A stretch of 64,000 nucleotides of DNA, taken from NCBI RefSeq assembly GCF_900141735.1, contig NZ_FQYO01000005.1:1-64000 (forward strand), in the 5' to 3' direction. The number at the start of each line of letters is the position of its first letter. Positions within the stretch are counted from its first letter, which is position 1. Under the pieces are notes generated by a model. The model was not told the origin of the DNA. It did no database searches and was given only the letters and a program-made list of their open reading frames with translations. The translations under genes were made by a program, and so were the position numbers. Shown here in pieces: positions 52,594 through 62,787 of this stretch. The DNA is from Wenxinia saemankumensis (GTDB lineage: Bacteria > Pseudomonadota > Alphaproteobacteria > Rhodobacterales > Rhodobacteraceae).

Positions 52594-53817
52594 GTGAACT
52601 ACGACGATGCGCTCGATGCCGCCCTCGGCAAGCTGCACGACGAGGGGCGCTACCGCACGTTCGTCGACATCGCCCGGACGAACGGGCAGTTTCCCCACGC
52701 GGTCTGGCACCATCCCTCGGGGACCGAGCGGCCCGTCACCGTGTGGTGCGGTAACGACTATCTCGGCATGGGCCAGCATCCCGTCGTCACGGACGCGATG
52801 CACGGGGCCATCGACGCGGTCGGCGCGGGATCTGGCGGCACGCGCAACATCTCGGGCACCACGGTCTACCACAAGGCGCTCGAGGGCGAGCTGGCCGACT
52901 GGCACGGCAAGGAGGCGGCACTGCTCTTCACCAGCGCCTACATCGCCAACGACGCCACGCTCAGCACGCTGCCGAAGCTGTTCCCTGGGCTCATCATCTA
53001 TTCCGACGCGCTCAACCACGCGAGCATGATCGAGGGCATCCGCCGCAACGGCGGGGCCAAGCGGATCTTCCGGCACAACGATCTCGATCACCTGCGCCAG
53101 CTGCTCGAGGCGGACGATCCCGCCGCGCCGAAGCTCATCGCCTTCGAGAGCGTCTATTCGATGGACGGCGATTTCGGCCCGATCGGCGCGCTCTGCGACC
53201 TGGCCGAGGAATTCGGCGCGCTGACCTATCTCGACGAGGTGCATGCGGTCGGTATGTACGGGCCCCGCGGCGGCGGCGTGGCCGAGAGGGACCGGCTGGG
53301 CCACCGGATCGACATCGTGAACGGCACGCTCGGCAAGGCCGTGGGCGTGCATGGCGGCTACATCGCGGCGAGCGCGCGGATGGTCGACGCGGTGCGCAGC
53401 TACGCGCCGGGCTTCATCTTCACCACCTCGCTGCCGCCCGCGGTTGCGGCGGGGGCGGCAGCCTCGGTCCGGTTCATCAAAAGCGCGCGGGACCTGCGCG
53501 AGGCGCACCAGACCCAGGCCCGGGTGCTCAAGACCCGGCTGCGCGGCCTCGGCCTGCCGATCATCGACCATGGCAGCCACATCGTGCCGCTGATCGTCGG
53601 CGATCCCAAGCACACCAAGATGATGTCGGACATGCTGCTCGAGGATTGGGGCATCTACGTCCAGCCCATCAACTTCCCCACCGTGCCCCGCGGGACCGAG
53701 CGGCTGCGCTTCACCCCCTCTCCGGTGCACGGCCCGAAGGAAATGGACGCCCTCGTCGGCGCGCTCGATTCGCTCTGGTCGCGATGTGCGCTGAATCGTG
53801 CCGAGCTTGCCGGCTAG
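52594..53817 (+). CDS. hemA: 5-aminolevulinate synthase
   Basis: 407 residues from GTG 52594 with GGAAAGGAAGT upstream. It condenses glycine and succinyl-CoA to ALA, the first step of tetrapyrrole (haem, possibly bacteriochlorophyll) synthesis in alphaproteobacteria. Motifs: [70 protein letters not shown]-type PLP-Lys ([10 protein letters not shown]), [13 protein letters not shown]. The sequence is very close to Rhodobacter HemA as I remember it. An FNR-like box upstream suggests oxygen control. Confidence 0.97.
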   Translation: MNYDDALDAALGKLHDEGRYRTFVDIARTNGQFPHAVWHHPSGTERPVTVWCGNDYLGMGQHPVVTDAMHGAIDAVGAGSGGTRNISGTTVYHKALEGELADWHGKEAALLFTSAYIANDATLSTLPKLFPGLIIYSDALNHASMIEGIRRNGGAKRIFRHNDLDHLRQLLEADDPAAPKLIAFESVYSMDGDFGPIGALCDLAEEFGALTYLDEVHAVGMYGPRGGGVAERDRLGHRIDIVNGTLGKAVGVHGGYIAASARMVDAVRSYAPGFIFTTSLPPAVAAGAAASVRFIKSARDLREAHQTQARVLKTRLRGLGLPIIDHGSHIVPLIVGDPKHTKMMSDMLLEDWGIYVQPINFPTVPRGTERLRFTPSPVHGPKEMDALVGALDSLWSRCALNRAELAG

Positions 53818-53954
53818 TCTTTTTCCGCCCGTGCAGCCCAAATTGTGGTATGCTAGGCGCAAACGAGGCTCGCGCCGGTTCACGAATCGTTGGGGACACG
53901 ATAGCTGGACGAGACGCGCTGGCCCATTGGGGACAGGCAGGACGGGACGGCTGC

Positions 53955-55265
53955 ATGATCGGCAGGACTCCTAGACGGGACGGGGCGACGGGTGACGGCG
54001 ATGCCGGTTCGCGCGGCTTCGACGCGTTCGAGCTCCGCCTTGGCGACGTCATGCGGGGCGAGCGCGCGACCATGGGCAAGAGCCTGCTGGACGTGCAGCG
54101 CGAGCTGAAGATCAAGGCCGCCTACATCGCGGCGATCGAGAACTGCGATCCCACCGCCTTCGACACGCCCGGCTTCATCGCCGGTTACGTGCGGTCCTAT
54201 GCCCGGTATCTCGGCATGGATCCCGATCAGGCCTTCGCCGGCTTCTGCGCCGAGAGCGGCTTTGCCCCTGCCCACGGCATGTCGCCCTCCGCCTCGCCGC
54301 GCCCGGCCCGGCCGGCCCCGGTCGAGGATGGCGGCCGCGACATCTTCGCCTCCTCCGTGACGCCCTTCATCCCGGCGGGCGAGAGCCTGTTCTCGGGGAT
54401 CGAGCCGCGGGCCATCGGATCCATCGCCGTGCTCGCCGCGCTGATCGGCGGGCTGGGCTGGGGCGGCTGGTCGGTCCTGCAGGAGGTGCAGAAGGTGCAG
54501 CTCGCCCCGGTCGAGCAGGCCCCCGCCGTCGTGGCCGAGGTCGACCCGCTGGCCGGCGGCGGTGCCCGGGCCGAGGCGCCGGAGCTGCAGGTCGCCGCGA
54601 TTTCCCCCGCCCCCTCGGCCGAGGCGCTGGACCGGCTCTACCGGCCTGAGGCGCTGGACGTGCCGGTGCTGGTCTCGCGCGACGGGCCGATCGCCGCGCT
54701 CTCCCCGTCCGAGATCGGCGCGCTGGTCGGCGGCGGCTCGATCGGGATCGACACGCAGCCCACGCGCCCGGGCGCCGCGCAGGTCGCCGGGGCCGACGGC
54801 GCCACCCTGCCGGAGGCAGCCTTGCCCGACGCGCTGGATCTCGCGCTGGCCCAGGCCCGCCAGGACGGGGCCGAGGGGCCGGTCGCCCCGTCCATGCCGC
54901 AGGTCCGCGGCGACGTGCCCGAGATGGTCATCGTCGCCGTCCGTCCGACCTGGGTGCGGGTCCGCTCGTCCGACGGGACGACCCTGTTCGAGAAGATCAT
55001 GGATGCCGGCGAGACCTGGGAAGTGCCCGCCACCGAGGAACCCGCGCAGCTGCGCACGGGGGAGGCGGGGGCGCTCTACTTCGCGGTGAACGGGCAGCAT
55101 TACGGCCCGGCCGGTCCGCGCGGCACGATCAGCAACGTCGCGCTCGCCCCCGAGGGGGTGACGGGCGAGTTCTCGGTCGCCGATCTGAACCGCGACGACG
55201 ATCTGGCCGAATACGTGCGCTACGCCCAGGCGCAGATGCTGCCGGCGCCCGAGGCCGAGGACTGA
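53955..55265 (+). CDS. RodZ-like membrane protein with HTH domain (DUF4115)
   Basis: 436 residues from ATG 53955 (MIGRTPRRDG). A cytoplasmic HTH_25 domain (about 25-95: FELRLGDVMRGERATMGKSL, KIKAAYIAAIENCDPTAF, YVRSYARYLGMDP) precedes one membrane span (154-174). A periplasmic Ala/Pro-rich linker and a C-terminal DUF4115 beta domain follow (TWVRVRSSDGTTLFEKIMDAG, YFAVNGQHYGPAG). RodZ links MreB to cell shape. It lies directly before ispG, as in other alphaproteobacteria. Confidence 0.88.
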   Translation: MIGRTPRRDGATGDGDAGSRGFDAFELRLGDVMRGERATMGKSLLDVQRELKIKAAYIAAIENCDPTAFDTPGFIAGYVRSYARYLGMDPDQAFAGFCAESGFAPAHGMSPSASPRPARPAPVEDGGRDIFASSVTPFIPAGESLFSGIEPRAIGSIAVLAALIGGLGWGGWSVLQEVQKVQLAPVEQAPAVVAEVDPLAGGGARAEAPELQVAAISPAPSAEALDRLYRPEALDVPVLVSRDGPIAALSPSEIGALVGGGSIGIDTQPTRPGAAQVAGADGATLPEAALPDALDLALAQARQDGAEGPVAPSMPQVRGDVPEMVIVAVRPTWVRVRSSDGTTLFEKIMDAGETWEVPATEEPAQLRTGEAGALYFAVNGQHYGPAGPRGTISNVALAPEGVTGEFSVADLNRDDDLAEYVRYAQAQMLPAPEAED

Positions 55266-55352
55266 TCCGGGTCATCCGGCCGCGCCCCGTTGCTTGGGGC
55301 GGGGCGGGGGCCTAGGTAGGGCGCGACAGCAGCCCCTCCCGGGAGTTTTTCC

Positions 55353-56495
55353 ATGTCGCTCGCCTCCGTCCGTCCCTGGCGCGCCATCGACCGCCGCAGA
55401 TCCCGCCGCATCATGGTCGGCTCCGTCCCCGTGGGCGGCGACGCGCCGATCTCGGTTCAGACGATGACGAACACGCTGACCACCGACGTCGCCGCGACCG
55501 TCGCGCAGGTCCAGGCGGCGGCCGAGGCGGGGGCCGACATCGTGCGCGTCTCGGTCCCCGATCAGGCCTCGTCCAGGGCCCTGAAGGAGATCGTGCGCGA
55601 GAGCCCGGTGCCGATCGTCGCGGACATCCATTTCCACTACAAGCGCGGGATCGAGGCGGCCGAGGCGGGCGCGGCCTGCCTGCGGATCAATCCCGGCAAT
55701 ATCGGCGACGCGAGCCGCGTGCGCGAGGTGACGCAGGCGGCCAAGGATCACGGTTGTTCCATCCGGATCGGCGTGAACGCGGGCTCGCTGGAACGGCACC
55801 TGCTCGAGAAATACGGCGAGCCGTGCCCGGAGGCGATGGTCGAGAGCGCGCAGGACCATATCCGCCTGCTGGAGGACAACGACTTCCACGAGTTCAAGAT
55901 CAGCGCCAAGGCGTCCGACGTCTTTCTCGCCGCCGCCGCCTACCAGGGCATCGCGGAGATCACGGATGCGCCCATCCATCTCGGCATCACCGAGGCGGGG
56001 GGCCTGACCTCGGGCACGATCAAGAGCGCGATCGGCCTCGGCAACCTGCTCTGGGCCGGGATCGGCGATACGATCCGGGTGTCCCTGTCGGCCGACCCGG
56101 TGGAGGAGATCAAGGTAGGCTACGAGATCCTGAAATCGCTCGGCCTGCGGCACCGGGGCGTCAACATCATCTCCTGCCCGTCCTGCGCGCGGCAGGGCTT
56201 CGACGTCATCCGGACGGTCGAGGTGCTGGAGAAGCGGCTCGAGCACATCAAGACGCCGATGTCCCTCAGCATCATCGGCTGCGTGGTGAACGGCCCGGGC
56301 GAGGCGCTGATGACCGATGTCGGCTTCACCGGCGGCGGCGCGGGCAACGGCATGGTCTACCTCGCCGGCAAGCAGTCGCACCGGATGTCGAACGACCAGA
56401 TGGTCGACCACATCGTCGAACAGGTCGAGAAGAAGGCTGCCGAGATCGAGGCGCGCAGCGCGGCCGAGGCCGAGCCGGCGGAGCCTGCCGAGTGA
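55353..56495 (+). CDS. ispG: 4-hydroxy-3-methylbut-2-enyl diphosphate synthase (flavodoxin)
   Basis: 380 residues. Penultimate step of the MEP isoprenoid pathway. It shows [41 protein letters not shown], and the 4Fe-4S cysteines in [11 protein letters not shown] and [12 protein letters not shown]. The C-terminal Ala/Glu tail is disordered. The stop overlaps the GTG of the next gene. Confidence 0.97.
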   Translation: MSLASVRPWRAIDRRRSRRIMVGSVPVGGDAPISVQTMTNTLTTDVAATVAQVQAAAEAGADIVRVSVPDQASSRALKEIVRESPVPIVADIHFHYKRGIEAAEAGAACLRINPGNIGDASRVREVTQAAKDHGCSIRIGVNAGSLERHLLEKYGEPCPEAMVESAQDHIRLLEDNDFHEFKISAKASDVFLAAAAYQGIAEITDAPIHLGITEAGGLTSGTIKSAIGLGNLLWAGIGDTIRVSLSADPVEEIKVGYEILKSLGLRHRGVNIISCPSCARQGFDVIRTVEVLEKRLEHIKTPMSLSIIGCVVNGPGEALMTDVGFTGGGAGNGMVYLAGKQSHRMSNDQMVDHIVEQVEKKAAEIEARSAAEAEPAEPAE

Positions 56496-56872
56496 CGGAA
56501 GGGCCGGGGGGTGCGGTCCGCTGGCAGCGGGCCGAGGGGGCGATCCTCTTCGCCCTCGGCCTGACGCTCTACACGGCCGCGGGCGCGCCCTTCGTCTGGT
56601 GGGCCGCGATCCTGCTGTTCTTCGTGCCCGACCTGTCCTTCGCCGCCTATCTCGCGGGACCGAGGATCGGCGCCGCGGGCTACAACCTCGTTCATTTCCT
56701 CGGCTTCGGCGGGGCGCTGATCGCGATCGGACTGCTCGCGTCATGGCCCGTCGTCGCGGCGCTCGGCGCTCTCTGGCTGGGCCATGCGGGATTCGACCGC
56801 ATGCTGGGCTACGGGCTCAAGCTGCCCGACGGCTTCGCCTCCACCCATCTGGGACGGATCGGGCGCGGCTGA
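56492..56872 (+). CDS. DUF4260 membrane protein
   Basis: 126 residues from GTG 56492 overlapping the ispG stop (GTGA). Four membrane segments; the DUF4260 signature is visible as [23 protein letters not shown] and the end [20 protein letters not shown] plus HLGRIGRG. Function is unknown. Coupling to ispG may be incidental. Confidence 0.88.
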   Translation: MTEGPGGAVRWQRAEGAILFALGLTLYTAAGAPFVWWAAILLFFVPDLSFAAYLAGPRIGAAGYNLVHFLGFGGALIAIGLLASWPVVAALGALWLGHAGFDRMLGYGLKLPDGFASTHLGRIGRG

Positions 56873-56890
56873 CCCGCGCCCGACGGGGGC

Positions 56891-57676
56891 TCACCCTTCG
56901 AGCTCGCCCGGTTCGTACCAGTCGCCCATCTTCGACTCGATCCCGTCCTGCAGCATCGCGGCGAAGGCCTCGGGATCCTGCGTGCCGCCGTCCTGTCCCC
57001 GGTAGTGGTAGGGATAGACGTAGGAGGGGGCAAAGGCGTTGACGCCTTCCGCCGCCTGCTCGGCGGTCATCGTGTAGGGCAGGTTCATCGACACGAAGGC
57101 GAGGTCGATGCCGCTCAGCGCCATCATTTCCTCCGTCGCCTCGGTGTCGCCCGAGACGTAGATCGTGAAGCCGTCGATCGTCATGACGTAGCCGTTGTCG
57201 CGGCCCTCGGGGTGGAAGTCGGTCCGCCCCTCGGTGATGTTGTAGGCGGGGATCGCCTCGATCGTCGTGCCGAGCGCGTCGGTGCTCTCGCCGTTGCCGA
57301 TGGCGGTCGCGCGGGCGGCGAGCGCCTCGGGCAGCATGTCCATCACGGCCGGATTCACGACGAGGGGCGCCTCGCCCTGCAGACCCTCCAGCGTGTCGGC
57401 GTCGTAATGGTCGCCATGCTCGTGGGTGATCAGGATCAGATCGGCCGCCGGCATGTCGGCGTACATCCCGGCGCCGCCGACCGGGTCGACATAGATCACG
57501 CCAGCCGGCGTCTCGAGCACGATGGAGGCGTGGTGGACGGGATGGACGACCACCTGTCCGCCATCGGTCTCGAACGTGTTCGCGCCCATATGGGCCTCCG
57601 CGCCGGCCCGGAAGGGCAGGACCGTGATCGAGCCGGCGGCGGCGGCCCCGGCGAGGAAGGAGCGTCGCGTCGTCAT
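56891..57676 (-). CDS. Exported metallo-beta-lactamase-fold hydrolase
   Basis: 261 residues from ATG 57676 (AAGGAA upstream). A Tat-like signal (TTRRSFLAGAAAAGSI) suggests periplasmic location. The fold is shown by VHPVHHASIVLE, LILITHEHGDHYDADTL (metal ligands), YVSGDTEATEEMM and VYPYHYRGQDGGT. It belongs to the UlaG/UPF0173-like metal-dependent hydrolases. Substrate unknown. Confidence 0.9.
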   Translation of the reverse strand: MTTRRSFLAGAAAAGSITVLPFRAGAEAHMGANTFETDGGQVVVHPVHHASIVLETPAGVIYVDPVGGAGMYADMPAADLILITHEHGDHYDADTLEGLQGEAPLVVNPAVMDMLPEALAARATAIGNGESTDALGTTIEAIPAYNITEGRTDFHPEGRDNGYVMTIDGFTIYVSGDTEATEEMMALSGIDLAFVSMNLPYTMTAEQAAEGVNAFAPSYVYPYHYRGQDGGTQDPEAFAAMLQDGIESKMGDWYEPGELEG

Positions 57677-57955
57677 GGCAGGATATTCCTTTTCCGTCAT
57701 GTTTCGGGTGCCGGGCAGATAGCGCCGCATCCGGTTCCGCCCACGCCCCCGGGCTGCCCTAGGGTCACGAGGCGGAGAGCGGCCGATCCCGGCGCCAGTC
57801 GCGACAGGGGACGTGAACGGCCCGGACGCGGGGTCGGCGGCGATCCGCCTGTCCCGAACCATGCCGGAGCCGGGGTGCCCCGGCCGGTGTTTGCCCCGCC
57901 AGAAGCGCCGGCGGGACGATCCGCCGGGGCGTTATCCGAAAAAGGACATGACATC

Positions 57956-58627
57956 ATGTCGATCCGTACCTTCCTCATCGGCGGCGTCGCCGCCGCCGCC
58001 CTCGCCGGTCCCGCCATGGCGCAGACCATGGCGACCACCAGCGTCGACCTGAACCTGCGGGCCGGCCCCGGTCCCGCCTTCGAGGTCGTGGGCGTGATTC
58101 CGGCCGAGACCAGCGTCGACGTCACGGGGTGCCAGGACGGCGACCTGTGGTGCGAGGTCACCTATGACGGCACCTCCGGCTGGGCCTCCGGCGGCTACCT
58201 GAACGCCGAGGAGGACAACGCCCCCCTCCGCACGATGGACGGGATGGAGACGACCCAGACGGCCGTGACCGTCGGCACCGTGACCTACGAGCCCGAGACG
58301 TCCGATGACGAGGCGGCGCTGGGCGTCGGCACCCAGGGCGCGATCGCCGGCTTCGCCTTCGGCGGCCCGGTCGGCGCGCTGGCCGGCGCGGCGGCCGGTC
58401 TGGTCGGAGGCGCCCTCACCAATCCCGAGGGCGAGGTCGTGACCTACGTGACCGCCAACCCGGTCGAGCCGGTCTACGTGCCGGGCGAGGTCGCCATCGG
58501 CGCCACGGTGCCGGAGGAGGTGACGCTCTACGATACCCCGTCCGACGAGGTGCGCTACATCTACGTCAACGGCCAGCCCGTGCTGGTCGAGCCGGAGACG
58601 CGGCAGGTTATCTACATCTCCCGCTGA
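57956..58627 (+). CDS. Secreted SH3-domain protein with DUF1236-type C-terminus
   Basis: 223 residues with a signal peptide (MSIRTFLIGGVAAAALAGPAMAQ). Bacterial SH3 domain: TSVDLNLRAGPGPAFEVVG to GASGWASGGYLNAE-type end (DGTSGWASGGYL). A glycine-zipper stretch follows (GAIAGFAFGGPVGALAGAAAGLVGGAL), here given in pieces by residue 119-145, then two short blocks ending YIYVNGQPVLVEPETRQVIY. Probably an envelope protein binding cell wall or membrane. Single gene with its own terminator. Confidence 0.85.
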   Translation: MSIRTFLIGGVAAAALAGPAMAQTMATTSVDLNLRAGPGPAFEVVGVIPAETSVDVTGCQDGDLWCEVTYDGTSGWASGGYLNAEEDNAPLRTMDGMETTQTAVTVGTVTYEPETSDDEAALGVGTQGAIAGFAFGGPVGALAGAAAGLVGGALTNPEGEVVTYVTANPVEPVYVPGEVAIGATVPEEVTLYDTPSDEVRYIYVNGQPVLVEPETRQVIYISR

Positions 58628-58649
58628 CCGACCCCCTCCACGCAAGAAG

Positions 58650-58674
58650 AAGGGCGGCCCGCCGGGCCGCCCTT
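58650..58674. terminator. Bidirectional terminator between SH3 and dsbA-like genes
   Basis: A perfect 11-pair stem, AAGGGCGGCCC (58650-58660), loop GCC, GGGCCGCCCTT (58664-58674). It lies 22 bases after the SH3 gene stop and 25 bases from the convergent stop at 58700, so it can serve both. Confidence 0.75.
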
Positions 58675-58699
58675 CGCCGTTCCGGACCGGGCCGACAGG

Positions 58700-59461
58700 T
58701 CAGCCCTCGTCGGTGCGGGCGCGGGCGACCATCGCCTCCATGCTGTCGAGCGGAACATAGCCGCGCACCATCGTGTCGCCGCCGAGGACGAAGGTCGGCG
58801 TGCCGTTGATGCCCAGCTGCTGCGCCAGCTCGAAGCTGGCGGCCAGCACCTCGGCCACCTCGGGCGATCCCATCGCGTCGAGGATCGGCGCGGGATCGAG
58901 ATCGAGCTGTTCGGCGAGGCGGGTCAGCGTCGCCTCGCTGACATCGATCTCCATCGTCATCAGCAGGTCGTGGACCTCCTTGTAGGCGTCGTCGCCGTGC
59001 AGCTGGCGCACCGCCACCGCGAATTGCGAGGCCAGCGTCGACTGCTCGCCGAGGATCGGGAACTCCTTCACCACGAAGCGGATGTTGCCGTCCTCGTTGA
59101 CCAGCTGCTCGACCTCCTCGAAGGCACGGCGGCAATAGCCGCAGCGGTAGTCCATGAACTCGATCAGGGTCACGTCGCCGTCCGGGTTGCCGCCCACCCA
59201 CGAGACGGCGGGATCGTCGAGCTCGGGCCCCAGCGCGGCGAGGAGATCGCGGTCCGCCTGGGCCTGCGCCTCCTGCTCGCGCATGTCGAGCACGCCGATC
59301 GCCTCCATGATGACCTCGGGATTGTCGAGCAGGTAGGACCGCACCTCGTCGCGGAAGATCTGCCGCTCCTCGTCGGTCATGCTCTCGATGTCGAGGGCGA
59401 GGGCAGGGGTCGCGGCGGCCAGCGCGAGGGCGGCCGGCGCCAGGCGGCGGAGGGCAAACAT
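58700..59461 (-). CDS. DsbA-like thiol-disulphide oxidoreductase
   Basis: 253 residues with a signal peptide (MFALRRLAPAALALAAATPALA). The thioredoxin fold holds the active site DYRCGYCRRAF, the cis-Pro in GINGTPTFVLGGDTMV, and a helical insertion. An N-terminal extension (DEERQIFRDEVRSYLLDNPEV) is typical of the DsbA/ScsC-like group (Com1-like), which may trimerise. It acts in the periplasm on disulphides. Confidence 0.92.
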   Translation of the reverse strand: MFALRRLAPAALALAAATPALALDIESMTDEERQIFRDEVRSYLLDNPEVIMEAIGVLDMREQEAQAQADRDLLAALGPELDDPAVSWVGGNPDGDVTLIEFMDYRCGYCRRAFEEVEQLVNEDGNIRFVVKEFPILGEQSTLASQFAVAVRQLHGDDAYKEVHDLLMTMEIDVSEATLTRLAEQLDLDPAPILDAMGSPEVAEVLAASFELAQQLGINGTPTFVLGGDTMVRGYVPLDSMEAMVARARTDEG

Positions 59462-59558
59462 CGTCGTGAACTCCCGGTGTTCTGGACGGGCGGGGCAGGG
59501 CGTTGCGCCCCGCCGCCCTCTTGGGCATGTATCGGGGCCGGAGCATAAGGGGGCGCGC

Positions 59559-60734
59559 ATGGCAAGCTCAAGGCGACTGTCCCGACGCGGGTCGGTCGAT
59601 CCCTTCATCGTGATGGACGTGATGGAAGCCGCCCGCATCGCAGAGGCGGCGGGCCGCAACGTGGTCCACATGGAAGTCGGTCAGCCCGGGACGGGCGCGC
59701 CGAAGGCCGCGCTCGACCGGCTGGCCGCCGACATGGCCGGGGGCCCGCTCGGCTACACGGTCGCGCTCGGCCTGCCCGAGCTGCGCGCGCGCATCGCCCG
59801 GCATTACGGCGAATGGTACGGCGTCGATCTCGACCCCGCGCGGGTGGTCGTGACGGCCGGCGCGTCGGGGGCGTTCCTGCTGGCCTTCACCGCGCTCTTC
59901 GATACCGGGGCGCGGGTCGGCCTGGGCCTGCCCTGCTACCCGTCCTACCGCCACATCCTCAAGGCGCTGGGCCTGCATGCCGTGCCGTTCCGCACCTCGA
60001 TGGCCGCGCGCCTCCAGCCCGGCCCGTCCGACATCGCCGACCGGGCGCTGGACGGGCTCATCGTGGCGGGGCCGTCGAACCCCGCGGGGACCATGCTGAC
60101 CCGCGACGCGCTCGCCGCGCTGGCAGATGCCAGCGCCGAGCACGACAGCGCGCTGATCTCGGACGAGATCTATCACGGGATCGACTACGGCAGCCGCGCG
60201 GTCAGCGCCCTCGAGGTGACGGACGACGCCTGGGTGATCGGGTCGTTCTCGAAATACTTCTCGATGACCGGGTGGCGCGTCGGCTGGATGGTCGTGCCGC
60301 CCCATGCCGTCCGGCAGGTGGAGCGGCTGGCCCAGAACATGTTCATCTGCCCCTCCCATGCCGGGCAGCGGCTGGCGCTGCACGCGATGGAGTGCGAGGT
60401 CGACCTGCAGGCCAATGTCGCGACCTATGCCGCGAACCGCGACCTGCTGATGGAGGCGCTGCCGCGCATCGGCTTCGACCGGATCGCGCCGCCCGACGGG
60501 GCCTTCTACATCTACGCCGATATCGGGCGCTGGTCGCATGACAGCCGCGCCTTCGCGGACGAGATCCTGCGCGAGGCGGATGTCGCCGTGACGCCCGGCC
60601 TCGATTTCGACCCCGAGGAGGGGCACCGCTGGATCCGCCTGTCCTATGCGCGCGGAACCGAGGAGATCGCCGAGGGCGCCCGCCGGCTGGAGCGGTTCAT
60701 GGCCGGACGCACCCCGCGGGGGGACGCGCGGTGA
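59559..60734 (+). CDS. Aminotransferase class I/II (PLP)
   Basis: 391 residues. PLP fold type I: MEVGQPGTGAPKAALDRL, GYTVALGLPELRARIARHY, VVTAGASGAFLLAF, VAGPSNPAGTMLTRDAL, LISDEIYHGIDYG, GSFSKYFSMTGWRVGWMV with the catalytic Lys, and WIRLSYARGTEEI with the substrate Arg. The amino acid used cannot be told. Its stop overlaps the amidase GTG. Confidence 0.92.
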   Translation: MASSRRLSRRGSVDPFIVMDVMEAARIAEAAGRNVVHMEVGQPGTGAPKAALDRLAADMAGGPLGYTVALGLPELRARIARHYGEWYGVDLDPARVVVTAGASGAFLLAFTALFDTGARVGLGLPCYPSYRHILKALGLHAVPFRTSMAARLQPGPSDIADRALDGLIVAGPSNPAGTMLTRDALAALADASAEHDSALISDEIYHGIDYGSRAVSALEVTDDAWVIGSFSKYFSMTGWRVGWMVVPPHAVRQVERLAQNMFICPSHAGQRLALHAMECEVDLQANVATYAANRDLLMEALPRIGFDRIAPPDGAFYIYADIGRWSHDSRAFADEILREADVAVTPGLDFDPEEGHRWIRLSYARGTEEIAEGARRLERFMAGRTPRGDAR

Positions 60735-61954
60735 GGCGGCTGCGGGATCTGTTCGCGGCCGCGACGCTGGCCCTGGCCTGCCTGCTGACGGCCCCGGCCC
60801 CGGCGCAGGAGTTGAGCGGCCTCGCCCGGTTCGACCCGGCGCGGTCCGTGGTCACCGATGCGGGGGCGGGGCTGTCGGTCGAGATCGGCCTGTCGATCCC
60901 GGTTCCGTGGCGCGTCTACACGCTGGCCGATCCGTCCCGCCTCGTCCTCGACTTCCGCGAGGTGGACTGGACCGGTGCCCGGCGCGAGACGCTGCTCAAC
61001 GCCGACAACGCCACCGGGCTGCGCTTCGGTCCGCTGCGGCCGGGCTGGTCGCGGCTGGTGGTCGACCTCGCCGGGCCGCTGGTCGTGGCGAGCGCGGGAA
61101 TGGAGGTGACGCCGGCGGGGCGGGCCGACCTGACCGTGCGCCTCGACCCGGCGAGTCAGGCGGCCTTCGCCGCCGCGTCCGGCGCGCCGGACGATTCCGG
61201 CTGGGACGACCTCATCGCCGACCTGCCGCCGCCCGCCCCGGCCAAGGACGGCCCGCTCGTCGTCGCCGTCGATCCCGGTCATGGCGGGATCGACCCGGGG
61301 GCGGAGCGTGCGGGCCTGACCGAAGCCGACCTGATGCTCGCCCTGGGGCGCGAGCTGGCCGAGGCGATCAACCGGACCGACGGGATGCAGGCGATGCTGA
61401 CCCGCGACGACGATGTCTTCGTCCCGCTGAGCCAGCGCATGACCCTTGCGCGCGCGGCGGGGGCATCGGTGCTGATCTCGCTCCACGCCGACGCGCTGGA
61501 GGAGGGACGGGCGACCGGGGCGTCGATCTACACCCTCGACGCGGGCGCCAGCGGCGAGGCCTCGGAACGCATGGCCGAGCGACACGATCGCGGCGACCTG
61601 CTGGGCGGGCTGGACCTGTCGGGGCAGGACGACACGGTGGCGACGGTGCTGATGGACCTCGCCCGGCTCGAGACGGGGCCCGCCTCGGACCGGCTGGCGA
61701 TGGCGCTGGTCTCGGGGCTGCAGAGCCGCGGCGCGCCGCTCAATTCCCGGCCCCGACGGTCGGCCCCGCTTGCCGTGCTGAACGCCGCCGACTTCCCCAG
61801 CGTCCTCGTCGAGACCGGGTTCCTGTCCTCCGAAGCCGACCGCGAGAGGCTGTCGACGGCCGAGGGCCGCGCCCCGCTCGTCGAGGGGCTGCTCCTCGGT
61901 ATCGTCCGCTTCGCGGCGGGAGAGGAGGCGCGCGCCCCGCTGATCCGGCGCTAG
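60731..61954 (+). CDS. amiC: N-acetylmuramoyl-L-alanine amidase
   Basis: 407 residues from GTG 60731 overlapping the aminotransferase stop (GTGA). A signal peptide (RDLFAAATLALACLLTAPAPAQ) is followed by an AMIN domain (about 30-145) that targets the septum. The zinc amidase_3 domain shows VAVDPGHGGIDPGAE, GASVLISLHADAL and VLVETGFLSSEADRERL. It splits peptidoglycan at division. mrcA lies downstream after an oppositely oriented methyltransferase gene. Confidence 0.95.
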   Translation: MRRLRDLFAAATLALACLLTAPAPAQELSGLARFDPARSVVTDAGAGLSVEIGLSIPVPWRVYTLADPSRLVLDFREVDWTGARRETLLNADNATGLRFGPLRPGWSRLVVDLAGPLVVASAGMEVTPAGRADLTVRLDPASQAAFAAASGAPDDSGWDDLIADLPPPAPAKDGPLVVAVDPGHGGIDPGAERAGLTEADLMLALGRELAEAINRTDGMQAMLTRDDDVFVPLSQRMTLARAAGASVLISLHADALEEGRATGASIYTLDAGASGEASERMAERHDRGDLLGGLDLSGQDDTVATVLMDLARLETGPASDRLAMALVSGLQSRGAPLNSRPRRSAPLAVLNAADFPSVLVETGFLSSEADRERLSTAEGRAPLVEGLLLGIVRFAAGEEARAPLIRR

Positions 61955-61995
61955 GCGGCGGTCCTGCCGGCGCCGGTCGCGGGCGCGGTCCGCCG

Positions 61996-62613
61996 CTAGG
62001 GGGCGGGCCGCGCGCGGCAGAGCCAGACCGTCCGGCCGCCGCAATCGGGATCCTCCATCCGCATGTCGACGACGGCGAATCCCGCCTCGTCCAGCAGGGC
62101 GCGGTACTCGTCGGGATCGAGGCTCTCGTGGAAGACCGGCTGTCCGCCGACCTCGCCCATCGCCGTCCCGGCCGAGGTGCCGGAGGTGAACATCAGCGCC
62201 GCGCGCGGGGCGGCGTGGCCGGCAAAGGTGCCGAACATCGCCCGCTGGTCCCCGGCCGCCAGGTGGAAGAAGCTGTCCCACGCGAGGATCGCGTCGAACC
62301 GCTCGCCCAGTTGCAGACCGCGCATGTCGGCCTCGACCGCGCGGGCGGCAGGGACGTTGGCGCGGAACCGCTCCAGCATCCGGGGGGCGCCGTCGACGCC
62401 GGTCACCGCGGCCCCGCGCTCGGCCAGGTAGGCGGCGATCGGCCGCCCCGTCCCGCAGCCGAGGTCGAGAACCCGCGTGCCCCCCGCCCCCCGCGGCGCG
62501 GTGCCCAGCCAGCGGTCCAGCCAGCGCCGCTCGTAGAGCGAGCGGTCGCGCTGCGCGTCGAACAGGTCGGCGACGGAATCGTAGGTGGTGAGGATCGCGC
62601 CCGGGGTGCTCAT
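61996..62613 (-). CDS. Class I SAM-dependent methyltransferase
   Basis: 205 residues from ATG 62613. The Rossmann motif I is VLDLGCGTGRPIAAYLAERG, followed by VTGVDGAPRMLERFRANVP and FDAILAWDSFFHLAAGDQRA. The type is a small-molecule methyltransferase of the UbiE/methyltransf_25 group. It lies between amiC and mrcA on the opposite strand. Substrate unknown. Confidence 0.9.
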   Translation of the reverse strand: MSTPGAILTTYDSVADLFDAQRDRSLYERRWLDRWLGTAPRGAGGTRVLDLGCGTGRPIAAYLAERGAAVTGVDGAPRMLERFRANVPAARAVEADMRGLQLGERFDAILAWDSFFHLAAGDQRAMFGTFAGHAAPRAALMFTSGTSAGTAMGEVGGQPVFHESLDPDEYRALLDEAGFAVVDMRMEDPDCGGRTVWLCRARPAP

Positions 62614-62721
62614 CCGCCCCGCCTCGCGCGGGCGGCCGCCGGGCGCAAGGGGCGCACGCGGTCGTGACCGCCGGGACGGCGGGTTCCGGCCCGTTCCGCG
62701 CCCGTTCGCCCGGATGGGCTT

Positions 62722-62750
62722 TTGACCGGGCCCCCCGCGCCCGGTATAAG
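62722..62750 (+). promoter_or_regulatory. Sigma-70-type promoter of mrcA
   Basis: TTGACC (62722-62727), exactly 17 bases, TATAAG (62745-62750). The predicted RNA start is about 30 bases before the GTG of mrcA. Confidence 0.7.
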
Positions 62751-62787
62751 CCCCGCCACATCCTCCGACCTCACGAGGCCGCCCGAC